Origin: Cellulomonas triticagri
Lineage (GTDB): Bacteria > Actinomycetota > Actinomycetes > Actinomycetales > Cellulomonadaceae
DNA length: 54,146 nt
NCBI RefSeq assembly: GCF_003696205.1
Contig: NZ_RFFI01000010.1
Location: 1-54,146, forward strand
Direction of reading: 5' to 3'
The notes below the pieces were generated by a model. That model was not told the origin of the DNA. It ran no database searches and was given only the letters and a program-made list of their open reading frames with translations. Shown one piece after another: positions 1-7,318 of the stretch (positions are counted from its first letter, which is position 1; the number at the start of each line of letters is the position of its first letter). The translations under genes and the position numbers were made by a program.

Positions 1-171
1 CGCGAACGGGTCCGCGCGGCGCGCCGACGGGTCGGCACCGTGCTCGGGCACGGCGGCGTGCTGCTCGGGCGCGGCCCGGTGCTCCGACGCGGCGTCCGGC
101 GTCGGCTGGTCGCCCCGGGGCTCCTGCGACGCGGGGCCGGGCTCGCGGCCCGGCTGCTCGGGCGTCGTCAC
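1..171 (-). CDS. htrA: HtrA-like serine protease, N-terminal fragment (cut by window edge)
   Basis: The window holds only the first 57 codons of this gene. The GTG start at 171 overlaps the TGA stop of the anti-sigma gene (GTGA), so the two are translationally coupled. The visible part is hydrophilic and rich in Pro, Glu, Ala and Gln (starting [14 protein letters not shown]), with no membrane segment or protease motif yet. A low-complexity cytoplasmic tail before a membrane anchor is normal for actinobacterial HtrA/DegP proteases. The identity rests mainly on context: sigE, rseA, htrA is the conserved actinobacterial order (Rv1221-Rv1222-Rv1223). If correct, it is an envelope stress protease. 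Without the trypsin domain in view another SigE-operon protein cannot be excluded. Confidence 0.5.
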   Translation of the reverse strand, partial: MTTPEQPGREPGPASQEPRGDQPTPDAASEHRAAPEQHAAVPEHGADPSARRADPFA

Positions 172-1292
172 GGCAGGTGCATCGCGGTGGTGAAGGTGTC
201 CCAGCCGCGCGTGAGCCGGGCCGGGATCCCGGCGTCGAACCCGCTGTCCGGGAACTGCGCGACGACGCCCGCGGTCTCGCGCGCGCTCGCGCCGGACACG
301 ACCTCCACGACCGTGTCCCCCGCCTGCCAGGCGGCGTGCCACGGCTCGGTGGACAGCAGGTACACGGTGCGGCCGTCGAGGTCGAGCCGGTCGGCCGCGG
401 TGAGCGCGGACGCGTCGAGGCGTCCCTGCTGCTCGGTGACGACGACCGCGCCGCCCGTCGGCCCGGTGAGGTCGAGCTCCAGCGTCGCGCCGTCGTCCCG
501 CAGGCGCACCGCGGTGACGGCCCAGCCCTCGGGGACCTCGGCGGGGCAGGTCCAGCCCTCGGCGCGCATCCAGTCCAGGTACTCCTGGGTGGACGCGCCC
601 GCACCGGGTCCGGCGGGCGTCGCCGCGGCCGTCCCGGTGGTCGACGGGTCCGCGGTGACGGGGACCGCGGCGACGGCCGCCCCGCCCAGCACGGACAGCG
701 CGTCGGTGGAGGCGGTGGTCGCCGGGGTCACGGCGGGTCGGTCGCCGAGCACGAACAGGCCGACGGCGACGACGCCCAGCCCGGTGAGCGAGCCGACGGT
801 CGCCCGCAGCCCGCGCCGGCCCAGGACGCCGCCCGAGCCGAGCACGGGGCGGGAGCCGAGCACGCCGCGCGCACCCAGCACGGGGCGCGAGCCGAGGACG
901 TCCGGGCCCTGGCCCAGCAGCGCCCGGCCGCCGTCGAGCAGCCCGTCGAGCGGTCCCGGGGCGGGACGCGGCGCCGCGGGGCGTCCCGCGGGCGGCACGA
1001 ACGGGTCGAACGACGCGGATTCCGACGTCCGGTGGGCGCGCGTGGCACCGCCGGGCGTGCCGGCCTCCGCCGTCGGGGCGCAGCCGCCGAGGGCGAGCAG
1101 CCGCGCCGTGAGATCACCCGCAGGCCGGACGTCGTCCACGTCGCACAGCACCCGGCGGGCGGCGCGGGCCGCCGCGAGGTCCGAGGCGCAGCGCGCGCAG
1201 CCGGTGACGTGCGCGAGCGCCCGCTCGGTCGCGGCGGGGCTGAGCTGCCCGTCGACGAGCGCGCTCACGCGGTCGCCGAGGTGGGCGCTCAT
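168..1292 (-). CDS. rseA: Anti-sigma factor RseA-like, zinc-finger with one membrane segment
   Basis: This 374-residue protein is the predicted membrane anti-sigma factor of the adjacent ECF sigma factor. Residues 1-70 form a zf-HC2 anti-sigma domain with the ZAS signature H28-x3-C32-x2-C35. A Pro/Gly/Leu-rich linker follows, containing two copies of a VLGSRPVLG repeat near residues 142-160. One hydrophobic segment lies at about 170-187. The rest is a predicted extracytoplasmic domain of about 180 residues. It is longer than mycobacterial RseA, mostly because of the linker and outer domain. The ATG overlaps the sigma factor stop (ATGA), and its own stop overlaps the downstream htrA start. Expected role: hold SigE inactive at the membrane until envelope stress releases it. 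Confidence 0.85.
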   Translation of the reverse strand: MSAHLGDRVSALVDGQLSPAATERALAHVTGCARCASDLAAARAARRVLCDVDDVRPAGDLTARLLALGGCAPTAEAGTPGGATRAHRTSESASFDPFVPPAGRPAAPRPAPGPLDGLLDGGRALLGQGPDVLGSRPVLGARGVLGSRPVLGSGGVLGRRGLRATVGSLTGLGVVAVGLFVLGDRPAVTPATTASTDALSVLGGAAVAAVPVTADPSTTGTAAATPAGPGAGASTQEYLDWMRAEGWTCPAEVPEGWAVTAVRLRDDGATLELDLTGPTGGAVVVTEQQGRLDASALTAADRLDLDGRTVYLLSTEPWHAAWQAGDTVVEVVSGASARETAGVVAQFPDSGFDAGIPARLTRGWDTFTTAMHLP

Positions 1293-1879
1293 CGCGCACC
1301 CGCCGGGGCCGTCACCCCGAGGTCGCGCTCGGGGGTGGCGCGGACGGTCGCCGGGGCGCGGTGCTCGAGCGAGACCCGGAGCCGGGCGCGGGCCCGGTGG
1401 ATCCGCGAGCGCACGGTGCCCAGCTTGATGCCGAGCGTGACGGCGATCTCCTCGTACGACAGGCCCTCGATGTCGCACAGCACGACCGCGGCGCGGTACT
1501 CCGGCGGCAGCTCGTCGAGCGCGCGCTGGATGTCGACGTCGAGGTTGTCGTGCTCGAAGGCGCGCTCGGGGCCGGCCTGCGTCGCCGGGTACCGGTCGCC
1601 GTCCTCGCCCATCGCGTCCATGCGGATGCGCTGGCGGCGGCGGGCCGTGTCCAGGAACAGGTTGGTCGTGATGCGGTGCAGCCAGCCCTCGAACGTGCCG
1701 GGCGTGTACGTCGACAGGGACCGGAACACCCGCACGAAGACCTCCTGCGTGAGGTCCTCGGCGTCGTAGCGGTTGCCGGTCAGCCGGTAGGCCAGGCGGT
1801 AGACGCGCGCGGAGTGCTCCCGGACGATCGCCTCCCAGGTGGGCGGCTGCCAGTCCGGGTCGGGCAACGAGGTCGCCAA
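1289..1879 (-). CDS. sigE: ECF RNA polymerase sigma factor SigE
   Basis: An ECF sigma-70 factor of 196 residues when read from the TTG at 1879. That TTG is preceded by AGAAGGA with a 6-base spacer. The longer ATG-initiated reading to 2008 would add 43 low-complexity residues and remove a likely promoter, so the TTG is preferred. Region 2 lies at about residues 15-85, with [17 protein letters not shown] in the core-binding part. Region 4 lies at about 115-170, with [20 protein letters not shown] as the helix-turn-helix. Overlap with the anti-sigma gene and synteny with the divergent O-methyltransferase (Rv1220c-Rv1221) support SigE, the envelope stress sigma factor. A GGAAC-N17-CGTT motif upstream suggests autoregulation. 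Confidence 0.92.
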   Translation of the reverse strand: MATSLPDPDWQPPTWEAIVREHSARVYRLAYRLTGNRYDAEDLTQEVFVRVFRSLSTYTPGTFEGWLHRITTNLFLDTARRRQRIRMDAMGEDGDRYPATQAGPERAFEHDNLDVDIQRALDELPPEYRAAVVLCDIEGLSYEEIAVTLGIKLGTVRSRIHRARARLRVSLEHRAPATVRATPERDLGVTAPAGAR

Positions 1880-1970
1880 TCCACGTCCTTCTGTCGGGGG
1901 CCACGGCTGCGGCCGGTCGGACCAGTGTCCCAGGCGGGACGCCCGGAGGCGAACCGGCCTTTCCCGCAGC

Positions 1971-1996
1971 AACGCCGCCGCCGCCCCGGAAGTTCC
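1971..1996 (-). promoter_or_regulatory. ECF-type promoter (GGAAC-N17-CGTT) upstream of sigE
   Basis: On the minus strand GGAAC (1992-1996) and CGTT (1971-1974) are separated by exactly 17 bases, the arrangement expected for SigE/SigH-type promoters. A transcript from here would have a leader of about 85 bases before the TTG start. Seen in sequence; autoregulation is inferred from family behaviour. Confidence 0.6.
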
Positions 1997-2074
1997 CACC
2001 GCCCGCACCGGGACCGGATCTCACCCGACCGGGCGCGTCGCGCGCCACCGCCGGGAACCGGGCCCCGCGCGCAC

Positions 2075-2080
2075 TAGGCT
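2075..2080 (+). promoter_or_regulatory. -10 hexamer TAGGCT of the O-methyltransferase gene
   Basis: TAGGCT is the same hexamer that sits 7 bases before leaderless starts elsewhere in this window. Here the GTG at 2084 begins only 3 bases after it, so the GTG would fall at or before the transcription start. This argues for a downstream translation start. Confidence 0.5.
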
Positions 2081-2083
2081 GGC

Positions 2084-2767
2084 GTGCGCCCGCACCCGCA
2101 CCGCTCACGCCCGATCCCGTCCCGGGAGGACACCATCGCCACCGACAAGGCCGCCAGCTGGGTCTACGCGGAGGGCTTCGCCCCCGAGGACGAGACGCTG
2201 CTGCGTGCGCGCGACCGGGCCGGCGAGCTCGGCTGCACCCCGGTGCAGCCCGGCACCGGCGCCGCGCTGTCGGTCCTGGCGGCGACCGCCCGGGCGCGCG
2301 CCGTCGTGGAGGTCGGCACCGGCACCGGGGTCAGCGGCCTGTACCTGCTGCGCGGGATGCCGTCGGACGGTGTGCTGACGACCATCGACGTCGAGGTCGA
2401 GCACCAGCGGGCCGCGAAGACGGCCTTCGCCGAGGAGGGCGTGCGCCCCGCCCGCACCCGGACGATCTCAGGTCGCGCGCTCGACGTGCTGCCCCGGCTG
2501 ACGGACGGCGCCTACGACCTCGTGCTGGTCGACGCCGACGTCGAGAACTACCCGGCCTACGTCGAGCAGGCGGTCCGGCTGCTCCGCCCGGGCGGGGTGC
2601 TGGCCGTGGACGACGCCCTGTGGCACGACCGGGTCGCCGACCCCGCCCGCCGCGACGAGGCCACGACCCTGGTCCGCGAGACCGGCCGCCGGGTCCGCGA
2701 CGACGAGCGGCTGCTCCCCGCGATGCTCCCCGTCGGCGACGGCCTCCTGGTCGCCGCCCGCCGCTGA
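2084..2767 (+). CDS. SAM-dependent O-methyltransferase (Rv1220c-like)
   Basis: A class I methyltransferase of the catechol/caffeoyl-CoA O-methyltransferase type. The SAM-binding motif VVEVGTGTGVSGLYLL is near residues 71-86. It is followed by the acidic ribose contact (TIDVE), a DLVLVDAD segment and LRPGGVLAVDDAL. The protein ends normally at 2767. It is divergent from sigE, as Rv1220c is in mycobacteria. The start is unclear: the listed GTG gives 227 residues, but a good ribosome site (GGGAGGA, 2124-2130) lies just before an in-frame ATC at 2135. Reading from there gives a protein beginning I/M-ATDKAASWVYAEGF, where the folded domain starts. The substrate is not known for this family member. 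Confidence 0.85.
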   Translation: MRPHPHRSRPIPSREDTIATDKAASWVYAEGFAPEDETLLRARDRAGELGCTPVQPGTGAALSVLAATARARAVVEVGTGTGVSGLYLLRGMPSDGVLTTIDVEVEHQRAAKTAFAEEGVRPARTRTISGRALDVLPRLTDGAYDLVLVDADVENYPAYVEQAVRLLRPGGVLAVDDALWHDRVADPARRDEATTLVRETGRRVRDDERLLPAMLPVGDGLLVAARR

Positions 2768-2784
2768 CCCCAGCCCCGGGCCGC

Positions 2785-3070
2785 GAGGTCGTCACACGTC
2801 GTCGAGGTCGTCACTCCTGACGGACGACCTCGTCCACGAGTGACGACCTCGGCGCCACGCCTCGGGCACGGCCACCCACGACGTGACGGCCCCGCCAGGC
2901 CCGCCCCGCGCCGCGCCGCGGCACCCCACCGCGAGGTCGGGGGATCGCCACGAGGTCGGTACTCCCGATGTCCCGACCTCGTCCGGATGTGCCGACCTCG
3001 GCGCCACGCCCGGGCACGCGGGCCCTCCGGCGCGGCACGCGCCCGGGTCCTCACCTCCACCTCGAGGTCG
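2785..3070. repeat. Two tandem GAGGTCG elements with 19-base phasing
   Basis: The 384-base gap between the convergent methyltransferase and pepA genes holds two related elements. Element 1 has GAGGTCG at 2785 and 2804, then CGACCTC at 2825 and 2844. Element 2 has GAGGTCG at 2933 and 2952, then CGACCTC at 2974 and 2993. Within each like-oriented pair the period is exactly 19 bases. Both elements end with the shared flank GGCGCCACGC then CGGGCACG. The inner arms form hairpins (2804-2816 pairs with 2838-2850). A lone GAGGTCG follows at 3064. No gene is evident here. Confidence 0.75.
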
Positions 3071-3097
3071 TCACACATCGGGCGGCCCCGGACGCGG

Positions 3098-3133
3098 CGA
3101 CGCCCGCGGCCCCAGGAGGGGACGCGGGCGTCG
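3098..3133. terminator. Hairpin terminator between convergent genes
   Basis: A perfect 11-base-pair GC stem (CGACGCCCGCG at 3098-3108 with CGCGGGCGTCG at 3123-3133) has a 14-base loop. It lies just past the pepA stop and before the repeat block. There is no U-tract, as is usual for high-GC actinobacteria. It can serve either strand. Confidence 0.55.
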
Positions 3134-3151
3134 GCGTGGGTGGTGCAGCGG

Positions 3152-4801
3152 TCAGCGCAGCGCCGCCAGGTAGCGGAGCAGCAGGCGCGCGCCGTAGCCG
3201 GTCGCGCCCTCGGTGACCTCGTGCTTGTCGGCGGTCGCGCGGGCGGGTCCGGCGATGTCGAGGTGCGCCCACGTGCGGGTGCCCACGAACTCGCGCAGGA
3301 ACAGCGCCGCGGTGATCGAGCCGCCGCCGTACTTGCCGTCCTGGGGCACGTGCCGCAGGTCGGCGACGTCGGACCGCACGGCGTCGGTGTAGTCCTCGAC
3401 CAGCGGCATGGGCCAGACGGCCTCGCCGGACTCGGCGCCCGCGACCTCGAGCGCGCCGGACAGCCGGGCGTCGGTGGCGTAGAGCGCGGCGTGCTGCTTG
3501 CCGAGGCCGAGGCTCGCGGCCCCGGTCAGGGTGGCGACGTCGAGCAGCACGTCGGGGTCGAGTGTCGCGTCGGCCCAGGCCAGGGCGTCACCGAGGACGA
3601 TGCGGCCCTCGGCGTCGGTGTTCGCGATCTCGACGGTGCGCCCGCCCCACATCCGCAGGACGTCGCCCGGGCGGTAGGAGGACGCGCCGAAGTGGTTCTC
3701 CGCGAGCGGCAGGACGGCGGTGACCCGGTGCGGGACCCGTGCCGCGGCGGCGCCGAGGACCGTGGCGAGCGCGACGGCGGCACCGGCCATGTCGGTCTTC
3801 ATGGGCACCATCGCCTCGCGGGGCTTGATGGAGATGCCGCCCGTGTCGTAGGTGATGCCCTTGCCGACGACGACGACGTGCTTCGCGCGGCGGGACGTCG
3901 GGGCCGCCGTGGCGTCCTCGTCGTCGGCCGGAGGCAGCGCGGCGGGGTCGTAGGTCACGGTGACGAGCCGGGGCGGGGACGCCGACCCGGCGCCGACGGC
4001 GAGGATGCCGCCGAAGCCCTGGGCGGCGAGCTCGCGCGGGCCGAGCACCTCGGTGGTGAGACCGGCGGCGCGGGCGAGCTCGACCGCGCGGTCCGCCATC
4101 CACTCCGGGTCCTTGGTGCTGGACGGGGTGTTCGCAAGGTCCCGGACGAGCCAGGTCGCGGTCGCGCCGCGCACCGCCTCGTCGAGGGCGGCCTGGGCGC
4201 GGACGCCGTCGCGGCCGACGACGACGAGCTCGGTGGCCGGGGCGTCGGACGCCGGGGCGGGCGCGCCGAGGCGCTGCACCCGGTAGGCCGCGAGCAGGTA
4301 GCCCTCCGCGAGCGCCCGCACGCTGCGGGGGCCGTCGGCGCCGGGCTCGGTGCCGACGGTGGTGAGCACCCGGCGCAGCCCCCGGGTGGCGCGGGCCAGG
4401 GCGGCACCGGCTCGGCGCAGGTCCTGGGGCGTGCCCTCGCCGACGCCGACGAGCACGAGGCGGCGCGGCAGCCCCGCCCAGGGCAGGGCGGCGCCGGCGC
4501 TGCCGACGGGACGCGGCAGCAGCAGCGTCCACGCCTCGCCGGCGGCACCGGTCAGCCGGGCGCGCTCGGCGAGCTCGGCCAGGTCGATGCCGTACCGGGC
4601 GGCCGCGTCGGCGGTCCCCCGGCGAGGCTGGAGGTCGGTGTCCTCGGGCTCGTCCGGCGTCGACGGGGCGACCGGGACGGCCACCGCGTCGACGTCGGGC
4701 GCGAGCAGGAGGTCGGACGACGCGAGCGTGCCGGCCGCCAGCACGACGGCCGGGACCGCACGGCCGACGCGCACCTCGGAGGGGTTCACGGGACGAGCCA
4801 C
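3152..4801 (-). CDS. pepA: Leucyl aminopeptidase (M17)
   Basis: A cytosolic M17 metallo-aminopeptidase of 549 residues that releases N-terminal residues from peptides. The C-terminal catalytic half carries the family metal ligands and active site: VGKGITYDTGG (about 312-322), KTDMAGA (335-341) and the signature NTDAEGR (394-400). The N-terminal third is the variable macro-like domain. Length is normal or slightly long because of an acidic Ala/Pro/Asp stretch near 285-305. The ATG at 4801 is close behind the DUF3117 gene stop (4821) on the same strand, so co-transcription is possible. The hexameric enzyme usually needs two divalent metals; nothing essential is missing. Confidence 0.93.
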   Translation of the reverse strand: MARPVNPSEVRVGRAVPAVVLAAGTLASSDLLLAPDVDAVAVPVAPSTPDEPEDTDLQPRRGTADAAARYGIDLAELAERARLTGAAGEAWTLLLPRPVGSAGAALPWAGLPRRLVLVGVGEGTPQDLRRAGAALARATRGLRRVLTTVGTEPGADGPRSVRALAEGYLLAAYRVQRLGAPAPASDAPATELVVVGRDGVRAQAALDEAVRGATATWLVRDLANTPSSTKDPEWMADRAVELARAAGLTTEVLGPRELAAQGFGGILAVGAGSASPPRLVTVTYDPAALPPADDEDATAAPTSRRAKHVVVVGKGITYDTGGISIKPREAMVPMKTDMAGAAVALATVLGAAAARVPHRVTAVLPLAENHFGASSYRPGDVLRMWGGRTVEIANTDAEGRIVLGDALAWADATLDPDVLLDVATLTGAASLGLGKQHAALYATDARLSGALEVAGAESGEAVWPMPLVEDYTDAVRSDVADLRHVPQDGKYGGGSITAALFLREFVGTRTWAHLDIAGPARATADKHEVTEGATGYGARLLLRYLAALR

Positions 4802-4820
4802 AGGAGCACGGACCCCCGGG

Positions 4821-4988
4821 TCAGGAGACGACGGAGGTCAGGGCCTCGCCCAGCTCCTGGGCCTCGGTCGCGTTGAGCTCGACGACGAGTCGGCCACCGC
4901 CCTCGAGCGGGACCCGCATGACGATGCCGCGGCCCTCCTTGGTCACCTCGAGCGGACCGTCACCAGTCCTCGGCTTCATCGCGGCCAT
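4821..4988 (-). CDS. DUF3117 small conserved actinobacterial protein (Rv1211-like)
   Basis: A 55-residue protein starting MAAMKPRTGDGPLEVTKEGR. The start at 4988 is chosen because AAGGAG lies 7 bases upstream and because the family begins at this MAAMKPRTGDGP sequence; the longer frame to 5057 adds non-conserved residues. The compact, strongly conserved sequence matches DUF3117, found once in most actinobacteria and of unknown function. The pattern (TKEGRGIVMRVPLEGGGRLVVELN) suggests a small beta fold with a C-terminal helix. It sits between the folP2-type cluster and pepA, as Rv1211 sits near folP2 in mycobacteria. Confidence 0.88.
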   Translation of the reverse strand: MAAMKPRTGDGPLEVTKEGRGIVMRVPLEGGGRLVVELNATEAQELGEALTSVVS

Positions 4989-5097
4989 GCGGGGCTCTCC
5001 TTCGCGTCGTGGCTGGGTGACCGGGCCTCGTGCGTCCGTGTCCGCGGGGCGCGGCACGGGCGTGGACGGGGCTCCGGCACCCGGATGTCCGTCGGTC

Positions 5098-5103
5098 AGT
5101 CTA
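5098..5103 (-). promoter_or_regulatory. -10 hexamer TAGACT for the DUF3117 gene
   Basis: TAGACT on the minus strand lies in the 171-base gap between the mannosyltransferase stop and the DUF3117 start. It would give a leader of about 100 bases, unusually long for this window, where many mRNAs look leaderless. Confidence 0.4.
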
Positions 5104-5159
5104 GTTCACCGAGGCGACCAGGAGGGCGCTGTGCTGCGGATCCACCCCGTGGAGATCCG

Positions 5160-6368
5160 TCAGGGCGGCCACCCGGAGGGCGGCACGATCCGCCAGATCT
5201 GCCACACCCAGACCACCTGGAGCACGAGCATGAGCACCACGACGGACCCGGTCCACGCCCACCGGGCCCACCGGGGGCGGGTCACCAGCCCGGCGGTCGC
5301 GGCGGCGAGCGGGAACGCCAGGACGAGGAACCGCGCGAGGCTGCTGCCGGGCTCGACGGCGGCGGCGAGGTACAGCAGGTACGCCGCGGACCAGGCGTGC
5401 AGCTCCCGCCCCAGCCGCCACGCCGACGGCGTGACCAGGCACGCGACCACGACCACGGCGGCGCCGAGGACGACGAACGGGGCGGCGTCGCCGAACCAGA
5501 ACGCGGGCACGTACGTCCACCCCGCGAACGGCGCCGTGGTGGCGGCCCCGCGCCAGGCCTCCTGGGTCTGCAGGTAGGCGTCGGGGATCCCGGTGGCCCA
5601 CCCGACGACGGCGATCCACGCGAACCCGGAGACCACGGCGGTGACCGCGAGCGCCCCGATGCCGACGAGGTCGCGCGTGGGCGGGCGCCGGCCGGAGTCG
5701 CGCCACTCGCGCAGCCGGACGAGGGCGTGCACGGCGACGACCACGGCCATCGGCAGCGCGACGGCCCGGGTGAACCCGAGCGCGAGCACGGCGACGCACG
5801 CCCAGCCGTACCGCCGGGAGACGATCGCCAGCAGCGACACGGCGACGAGCAGCAGCGCCAGGGACTCGGTGTAGCCGACCTGGAGCACCACGGACGTCGG
5901 GAAGACGCTGACCAGCAGCACGGTCGCGAGCGGCAGCCCGGGCCGGGCGGCGACGGCCCGCGGGGCGCCCACGACGACGGTCCGGTGCACGAGCAGCACC
6001 GCCCCCGCGCCGAGCAGCAGCGACACCGTCGGCGCGGCCAGCGCCCACGACCCGCCGGTGACGGTCATGACGACGCTGACCAGCAGCGGGTACAGCGGGA
6101 AGAACGCCCAGGCGTTCTGCTGGACGACCCCGTCGGCGCCGACCGGCAGGGCATCGGGGTAGCCGGTCTCGGCGATCTGCCGGTACCAGGTCGCGTCCCA
6201 CATCAGGCCCGTGTAGTCGACGTACCCGGGGGACGCGCCGGTCCAGCCGTTGGCGGCCTGGTGCCCGGCGACGACGACGAGCACGACCGCCGAGAACGCC
6301 CGGGCCACGCCGTAGACCGCGAGGACCTGCACCCACCACGGCCAGGTGCGCGGGTCCGCCCGCCTCAC
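5160..6368 (-). CDS. Integral membrane glycosyltransferase, PIG-V/mannosyltransferase-like
   Basis: A 402-residue polytopic membrane protein with about ten hydrophobic segments from residue 13 onward. An early extracytoplasmic loop carries acidic residues around TGLMWDATWYRQIAETGYP and is followed by AFFPLYPLL. That D-x-x-W/HY plus FFPLYP pattern is typical of GT-C mannosyltransferases related to PIG-V, which use lipid-linked sugar donors outside the membrane. The GTG start at 6368 overlaps the stop of the folP-like gene (GTGA), giving translational coupling. The acceptor is not known; cell-wall lipoglycan or protein glycosylation are both possible. Confidence 0.75.
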   Translation of the reverse strand: MRRADPRTWPWWVQVLAVYGVARAFSAVVLVVVAGHQAANGWTGASPGYVDYTGLMWDATWYRQIAETGYPDALPVGADGVVQQNAWAFFPLYPLLVSVVMTVTGGSWALAAPTVSLLLGAGAVLLVHRTVVVGAPRAVAARPGLPLATVLLVSVFPTSVVLQVGYTESLALLLVAVSLLAIVSRRYGWACVAVLALGFTRAVALPMAVVVAVHALVRLREWRDSGRRPPTRDLVGIGALAVTAVVSGFAWIAVVGWATGIPDAYLQTQEAWRGAATTAPFAGWTYVPAFWFGDAAPFVVLGAAVVVVACLVTPSAWRLGRELHAWSAAYLLYLAAAVEPGSSLARFLVLAFPLAAATAGLVTRPRWARWAWTGSVVVLMLVLQVVWVWQIWRIVPPSGWPP

Positions 6369-7318
6369 GCGAGGCCCCGCACGGCCGACGCCGGCGGGAG
6401 GTCGCCGCGCAGGGCCGCGACCATGTCGACGGTCCGCCGGGTCGCGCGGACGTCGTGCGCGCGGAACACCCGGGCGCCGTGCCACGCCGCGAGGGTGGTC
6501 GCGGCGAGGGTGCCCTCCAGGCGCTCCTCGGGCGGCAGCCCGAGGGTCTCCCCCACGAAGTCCTTGCGGGACAGGGCCACCAGCACCGGGTGGCCGAGGG
6601 CGGTGAGCGCGGCGGTGCGGCGCACGAGGTGCAGCGAGTGCCAGGTGCTCTTGCCGAAGTCGTGGGTCGGGTCGACCAGCACGCTCGCGGGGTGCACGCC
6701 GAGGTCGACGGCCCGGGCGGCGGCGGTGCGCAGGGTGCGCAGGACGTCGTGCAGCACCCCGTCCCGGGGGTCCACGCCGGGGTCGCAGGGGTCGACGTCG
6801 TCGGGCAGCGGGTAGGACACCCGCAGCGGGTCGGTGCGGGGAGCCAGCCCGCCGGTGTGCGAGCACACGACGCCGAGCCCGCGCTCCGCGGCGACCTCGA
6901 CCAGCGCGGGGTCGTGGCCCGCCCAGGTGTCGTTGAGCAGGTCGGCGCCCGCGTCGGCGGCGGCGCGCGCGACCTCCGCCCGCCAGGTGTCGACGCTCAC
7001 CAGCAGGTCGGGGTGGCGGCGGCGCACCCGCTCGACCAGCGGGACGACGCGGGCGATCTCCTCCGCCACGTCCACGACGGGCCCCCGGCCGGCGCGCACG
7101 CCACCGAGGTCCACGAGGTCCGCGCCCTCCTCCTCGGCGCGCGCGACCGCGGCGTCCGCCCCGGCGTCGTCGTACCGCGCGGCGGCGTAGAACGAGTCCG
7201 GGGTGCGGTTGACGACCGCCATGACGACCGGGTGGTCGGGGCCGAACCAGCGCCCGCGCAGCAGCAGGGGCGCCCCGGCGGCGGGGACGCCCGGCGCGGC
7301 GGGGTCGCTACTCGCCAC
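6365..7318 (-). CDS. folP2: Dihydropteroate synthase-like protein, FolP2 type
   Basis: A TIM-barrel protein of 317 residues of the pterin-binding family. The start GTG at 7318 overlaps the LOG-like gene end; the longer frame adds an Arg/Pro-rich shadow. Motifs: NRTPDSF (37-43), VDLGGVRAGRGP (69-80), NDTWAG, VDPTHDFGKSTWHSL, ALSRKDFVG and FRAHDV. Canonical DHPS has NVTPDSFSDGG and GGESTRPG; here the SDGG and EST elements are replaced. That pattern fits FolP2 (Rv1207), a paralogue reported to lack DHPS activity in Mycobacterium leprae. The role is therefore uncertain. It lies in a coupled operon with the LOG-like and mannosyltransferase genes. Confidence 0.8.
   Translation of the reverse strand: MASSDPAAPGVPAAGAPLLLRGRWFGPDHPVVMAVVNRTPDSFYAAARYDDAGADAAVARAEEEGADLVDLGGVRAGRGPVVDVAEEIARVVPLVERVRRRHPDLLVSVDTWRAEVARAAADAGADLLNDTWAGHDPALVEVAAERGLGVVCSHTGGLAPRTDPLRVSYPLPDDVDPCDPGVDPRDGVLHDVLRTLRTAAARAVDLGVHPASVLVDPTHDFGKSTWHSLHLVRRTAALTALGHPVLVALSRKDFVGETLGLPPEERLEGTLAATTLAAWHGARVFRAHDVRATRRTVDMVAALRGDLPPASAVRGLA

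Noticed and set aside
168..2108. A single fused sigma/anti-sigma protein
   Set aside because: The upper part is the sigma gene read in the wrong frame; the sigma motifs are in another frame and the two genes overlap only at ATGA.
2785..3070. CRISPR array
   Set aside because: Repeat units are 7 bases with inverted pairs and 12-base intervals, not 24-37 base direct repeats with spacers, and no cas gene is near.
3098..3133. Small RNA gene
   Set aside because: Only a simple hairpin between convergent stops is visible; no promoter-like hexamer or conserved structure supports an RNA gene.
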